Origin: Artocarpus heterophyllus
Taxonomy: Eukaryota > Streptophyta > Magnoliopsida > Rosales > Moraceae
Length of the DNA: 64,000 nucleotides
Assembly (NCBI GenBank): GCA_025403435.1
Contig: CM046335.1
Location: 4,803,101-4,867,100 of the forward strand
Direction of reading: 5' to 3'
This document shows, one piece after another, positions 60,166 through 64,000 of the stretch (within the stretch, counting starts at the first letter, position 1; each line of letters begins with the position of its first letter). A model generated the notes under the pieces. That model did not search any database. It was not told the DNA's origin and was given only the letters and a program-made list of their open reading frames with translations. The position numbers and the translations under genes were made by a program.

Positions 60166-63100
60166 TCAGCTTACAATAACATTACATTTCTGCCCTTCAA
60201 CCCTCAGCTTTTTATCATCATACGGCTGCAAAAGAAGCGAGACCAAAATGTCATGCAAACATTAGAGCGTACAGCGGGTGAAAATATTGCATGATTACAG
60301 GACTTAAATTTGTGCCAATACCAAATTCAAGTTTGAAATTTTACCTGTGCGCTGAGAAAATGTGGAAGCCGAACCCTCTTTGAGCCATCACCAAAACGTT
60401 TACACAGTAGTACGTTTTCTGCAGTGTCAAAACGATTATTAACCTGAAGAAAACACCAAAGTGCAATTTGAGTTACGATTCATAAGTTGCAGTAACTGAA
60501 GTCTCTTCAACCCAAGAATATTATCTAAATAGGGTTTGAATTTACTTAAGATTTAGAAATCTCTTTGGGTATACAAGAGTGTGCTTAGTTTGAGTATTTT
60601 TTGGACTCAATAAACTAAAATTTAAATTTAAGTATTAAGAATACTCTAAATACATAATTGTTTTCTCCAAAATCTAAATTCTTTAAATATCAAGAATCCA
60701 TATTTTTAAAGTTCTAACCTCTTAAACTGTTGATACTCAAATATCTTTATTACAGTAAAAACTAAAATTTTCTCTTTTAGCTTTGAGGAAAAAAATTATA
60801 ACTTTTTCATTTAATATTCAAATGAGATAATTCTTTTTTAATTGTGTTTTTAACAAAGAAAAAAATAAATTAATAACAATATTGCATATTTTTTAAAATC
60901 ATTAACATTAAAATTTTATTAAATTTATTAATAATTCAACAAATTTGTTTACTATATCTCCAAACACAAATTCTAATTTTATTCCATACTCAAATTAAAA
61001 CTTAAATACACATCCAAACATCAATTCAGATAAAAATTTAAATCACTAACTCAAATCAAATTATTAATTCAAATCCATTTACTAAACGGACGCTAAATGT
61101 CAAACAAAAACATATAATGGATTTGATTTCAGCCTGGAGAAACCCTCTAAATCACTAGTAATGGTTATTCGGTAGCAAGACTATAAGATCAAACTTTTAC
61201 CTGGCACTGTATAGCCTCAATTAACAATTCCTCGCAACCGGACGCATGCACGCTTTCTAAGTTGGGGCATTGAAGCAACAATCTCTCTGGAGATACAGAT
61301 CATTCATAATTAGAACATTCATGACAAATTATGAACTAAAAAAAAGGATAGGGGCAGACATCAATTTGAGTACCTGGATGTAAGTTCCTACAAGAGTTCA
61401 AATTCAGATCATTGAGCCGTGGACAGTTCAGAAACAGAGCCTGCATGTCGGTAACCAGTGTAAGATTCCAAAGAAAAAAAAGAAGGCAGATTAACATAAA
61501 CAATTTTGAAGTGTCAAAATTTTAGAATCTCACGTCCAAGCCAGAACAACCCCACAAGCTTAGTTTTTTTAGCCGGTTATGCTTAATGATCAGCTTCTGG
61601 TTAATAAACTGCACTTTGGCATTAGCTGTTTTCTGTAATTCACAGCCACTGCCTTCTTCTGTAGTAAGACTATTGGGATCACAAATGGTCATGCCACAGT
61701 CCATAAGCTCAAGAAGAGGCAATTGAGCTGTGGCAAATTGGATACCACCTGCAAAGGATAAACAAAAAAAAAAACCAGGTAAGTCAAACCAAGATTCAAT
61801 AAACAAAAAACATATTTGAAAGTGCATCAATTTTAAGAGTTTGGACCAAGTAATTACTTGAAGTAATGCTAGGACAAAGAGCAACAAGGAGCCTTGTAAG
61901 AGTATCTGGGAACACATTGCAGATCATGCCTATCCCACTATCACTGATGCCGGACCTAGAATCATACCAAGACATCAAAAATAATATCTGAGTTAGCTAA
62001 CAGAGAGATGTCATTTTGCACTACAGACGTATCTCAAAATACTTAATATTGAATATTCTAGATAGAACAATAATTTTTAAGGACACGCGTGAATTGAAGT
62101 TGGGATTTGACAACATACCCACTAAGGTCAAGCAGCTCTAAGTCTGGATAGCTGGAAGCAATGGCAGCAACTGAAGCATCAGTGATTTCAGATCCAAGAA
62201 CAAGTGAAAGCATTTTTAACCCCCTATATATTAATAAACAACCAATGACATTAGACATTTTGGTCAATATTTATGCATAGTCCAAAGTAAGACGCAACCA
62301 ATTATCTTAAGCTATGACAAGCAACCAATTATCTTAAGCTATGACAAGCAACCAGTTATCTTAAGCTATGACAATTGCCATATGAAAAAACTTTCACTTG
62401 ACTGACCTTAACTGGGCAGCTGTAAGGGCAAGTACAACAGCATGGGAAAGCCTAAGAGAGGCGATGTGGATGTTTTGCAACTTTGGGCAACTCCTCCCCA
62501 AACAATCAACCATTGTAACAAGGTCAGTACTGTCATTTTGATGACGAGAAAATTCCAAGGAAATCTCCTTCAAATTACAGCAATTAAAAACCTGTATTAA
62601 GGAGACGTGAGTCGGTAAAAGAAGTCCACCCAAATGAATAACAAAAAAAGGAACGTAGAAGTACAATCAAAAGATAATCACCATCTTAGAGAGAGCGGAA
62701 AGATCTGAAAGCCAGAGTGTAGAAAGACTCGATGAACAAAGAACAAAACCCCCTAGATTAGAGCATCCTTCCATCTTAAGGCTTTTCAGCATTCGTCTAT
62801 CAGAAAGGAAACGGCCCAATTCATCACTGCATTTTTAAGTCAATATAACAGATCATGAGCCAAACATTACCTTCACTTTCTTAGATTCAGTCCAACCATT
62901 ATTCTCTTGAGACACGCATCAAGGAAAAACATTCACATCGAAACCAAATCAAATAGCAATAGCAACAAACATAGATCCAGGGCAGTTACATCCAAATACT
63001 AAAAATCTTTGTTCAAACAATTAGATCAAGAGTTTTTCAGAAGATAAAAAGGGCCAAGAACAAAAATTTACCCAGTGATCCGATTGAGTGCAGTATCAGA

Positions 63101-64000
63101 TGTAGAGATCTCCATAAACTCAAGATTTGGGCATGAAAATGCAATACAAGCCAGCATCGTTGCGTCCACATCACTGCAGCAGCCAAAATAAAAGAAATGA
63201 AAACACATCAATCATTTGTCTGGGAAAAAATTCGATTGATCAGCTTAGAAATTTCGCCTTCAGCAATCAGCATTTACAAAAGTACTTTTCTAAATGCGGA
63301 TTTAAAATAATACTTTCAAAATGCTCTTAGATCAAGCAGTATTTTATCATTTCTTGCCCGTCTGGTAATAGATCGTGCAATTTGACACCGTTTCTTGTCG
63401 TGAACTTTACAGATCAAAGCCTAGATTGATGTACCTTCAGGTTTGTTTTTTACTATTCGAATAAAAAACAGTTCAGATCGTGTTCGTTCTGTTGATTGAT
63501 CGAGTTAATCTTTAAAGTTCATCCCAAAAACCAGAACAAAGAAAACCCCAGATCTGCGAGATCGCGTCCGATCAGAGAAGCCGTTATACCTTTCCATCCG
63601 AAGAGAGAGGCTCACGAGCGCCGGGCACTTGTGCAACACAGATCCAACAAGCCCGACCTGAGCCCTTGGCGGAACCCTAAGCCTCAGCACCTCCGCCGAC
63701 TTCCACAGCCTCCTCGCTGTCTCCCTCCATCCCTTGCACACCTTCGCCGCCGACAGCAGCCCCGACGGAGGCAGCCTCCTCAGCACCTCCCAGACGCAGC
63801 TCGCCGGCAGACCACCGGAGATCGGATCGGGCTCCATCTCCTCAATCGAAGCTCCGAAGTCGTCGTCATCCTCCGCGTCATCCTCCGGCACATCGAAACC
63901 GCCAGCATTATCAACATCATCGAAGGACAGCGCCCTGCGCAGGTGAGAGTAGGGCTGACGTGGCGGTGGAGGCCGGGTGGAGGAGAGCGAGCACTGAGTT
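60166..64000 (-). CDS. FBL17: F-box/LRR-repeat protein 17 (FBL17), 5' end outside window
   Basis: Eleven exons are visible on the minus strand: 63590-64000 (partial), 63072-63173, 62682-62826, 62407-62591, 62119-62223, 61858-61955, 61534-61748, 61374-61440, 61201-61286, 60345-60443 and 60166-60225. Phases agree throughout. The first exon has HLRRALSFDDVDNAGG, an acidic stretch (EDDAEDDDDF) and the F-box VWEVLRRLPPSGLLSAAKVC, then KGWRETARRLWKSAEVLRL. The remainder is leucine-rich repeats such as LKSLKMEGCSNLGGFVL, LELLDLSG, LLVALCPSITSSGIQFATAQ and KLSLWGCSGLD. Arabidopsis FBL17 is the F-box subunit of an SCF ligase that degrades KRP CDK inhibitors, allowing pollen germ-cell division and S phase. 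Intron 9 (60444-61200) contains a MITE copy and intron 4 (62224-62406) a 27-bp triplicate. Confidence 0.93.
60527..61092 (-). mobile_element. Non-autonomous DNA transposon (MITE-like), copy B, in FBL17 intron
   Basis: Reading on the minus strand it starts CGTTTAGTAAATGGATTTGA and matches 15968-16350 over several hundred bases. The other end near 60527 is less sharp. It lies wholly within FBL17 intron 9. Confidence 0.6.
62295..62374. repeat. 27-bp tandem triplicate in FBL17 intron
   Basis: The unit beginning CAACCAATTATCTTAAGCTA occurs at 62295, 62322 and 62349, the last with one substitution in the visible core. Confidence 0.92.

Noticed and set aside
1..64000. CRISPR arrays, rRNA and tRNA genes, bacterial operons
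   Set aside because: None was seen; tandem repeats here lack spacers and the context is a plant nuclear genome. The TGGTATCAGAGC matches are retrotransposon primer sites, not tRNA genes.

Overview
This is a stretch of plant nuclear genome, almost certainly from a eudicot. It is AT-rich, its genes carry many introns, and it holds nested LTR retrotransposons, MITE-like elements and typical plant gene families (bHLH, Aux/IAA, OSB, F-box/LRR). The species cannot be named from the sequence alone. LAYOUT: 1-6967 is an LTR retrotransposon whose 5' end lies outside the window. 6968-9935 is the end of an older antisense gypsy-type LTR. 11022-14445 (+) is a six-exon bHLH gene of the UNE12 type. 15968-17373 holds two non-autonomous DNA transposons. 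17645-32178 is a decayed Ty1/copia element with perfect 5-bp target-site duplications (TSDs); a second full copy of the first retrotransposon (22550-30759, minus) is inserted in its reverse-transcriptase region. 33427-35617 (+) is an OSB organellar single-stranded-DNA-binding protein gene. 37276-38224 (-) and 49262-52248 (+) are two divergent Aux/IAA auxin repressor genes. 55403-56811 (-) is a broken P-loop uridine-kinase-like gene that lacks its central exons. 60166-64000 (-) is an FBL17-type F-box/LRR gene whose 5' end lies beyond the window. MAIN DISCOVERY CANDIDATE: the two copies at 1-6967 and 22550-30759 have about 1.98-kb LTRs, an initiator-Met-tRNA primer site and a polypurine tract, but no gag, protease, integrase or reverse transcriptase. 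Between the LTRs they carry two uninterrupted foreign reading frames. One is a 173-residue basic protein with a CX2CX4CX3C finger; its layout recalls the cysteine-rich nucleic-acid-binding proteins of carlavirus-like plant RNA viruses. The other is an intronless, full-length LOG-family (cytokinin riboside monophosphate phosphoribohydrolase) reading frame. Both frames are open in both copies. The LOG-like protein keeps the PGGxGTxxE motif but has lost residues normally conserved near the active site, and it ends in an EAR-like LNLHL. This looks like a young, trans-mobilised retroelement carrying a hormone-enzyme-like and a virus-like cargo gene. HOST GENES: these are ordinary developmental and maintenance genes. 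The Aux/IAA pair (IAA1/2/3/4-type beside IAA7/14/16/17-type) matches an arrangement known from Arabidopsis. FBL17 controls cell-cycle entry by degrading CDK inhibitors. OSB proteins bind organelle DNA. UNE12-type bHLH proteins act in reproductive development and stress transcription. Two host introns use rare GC donors.
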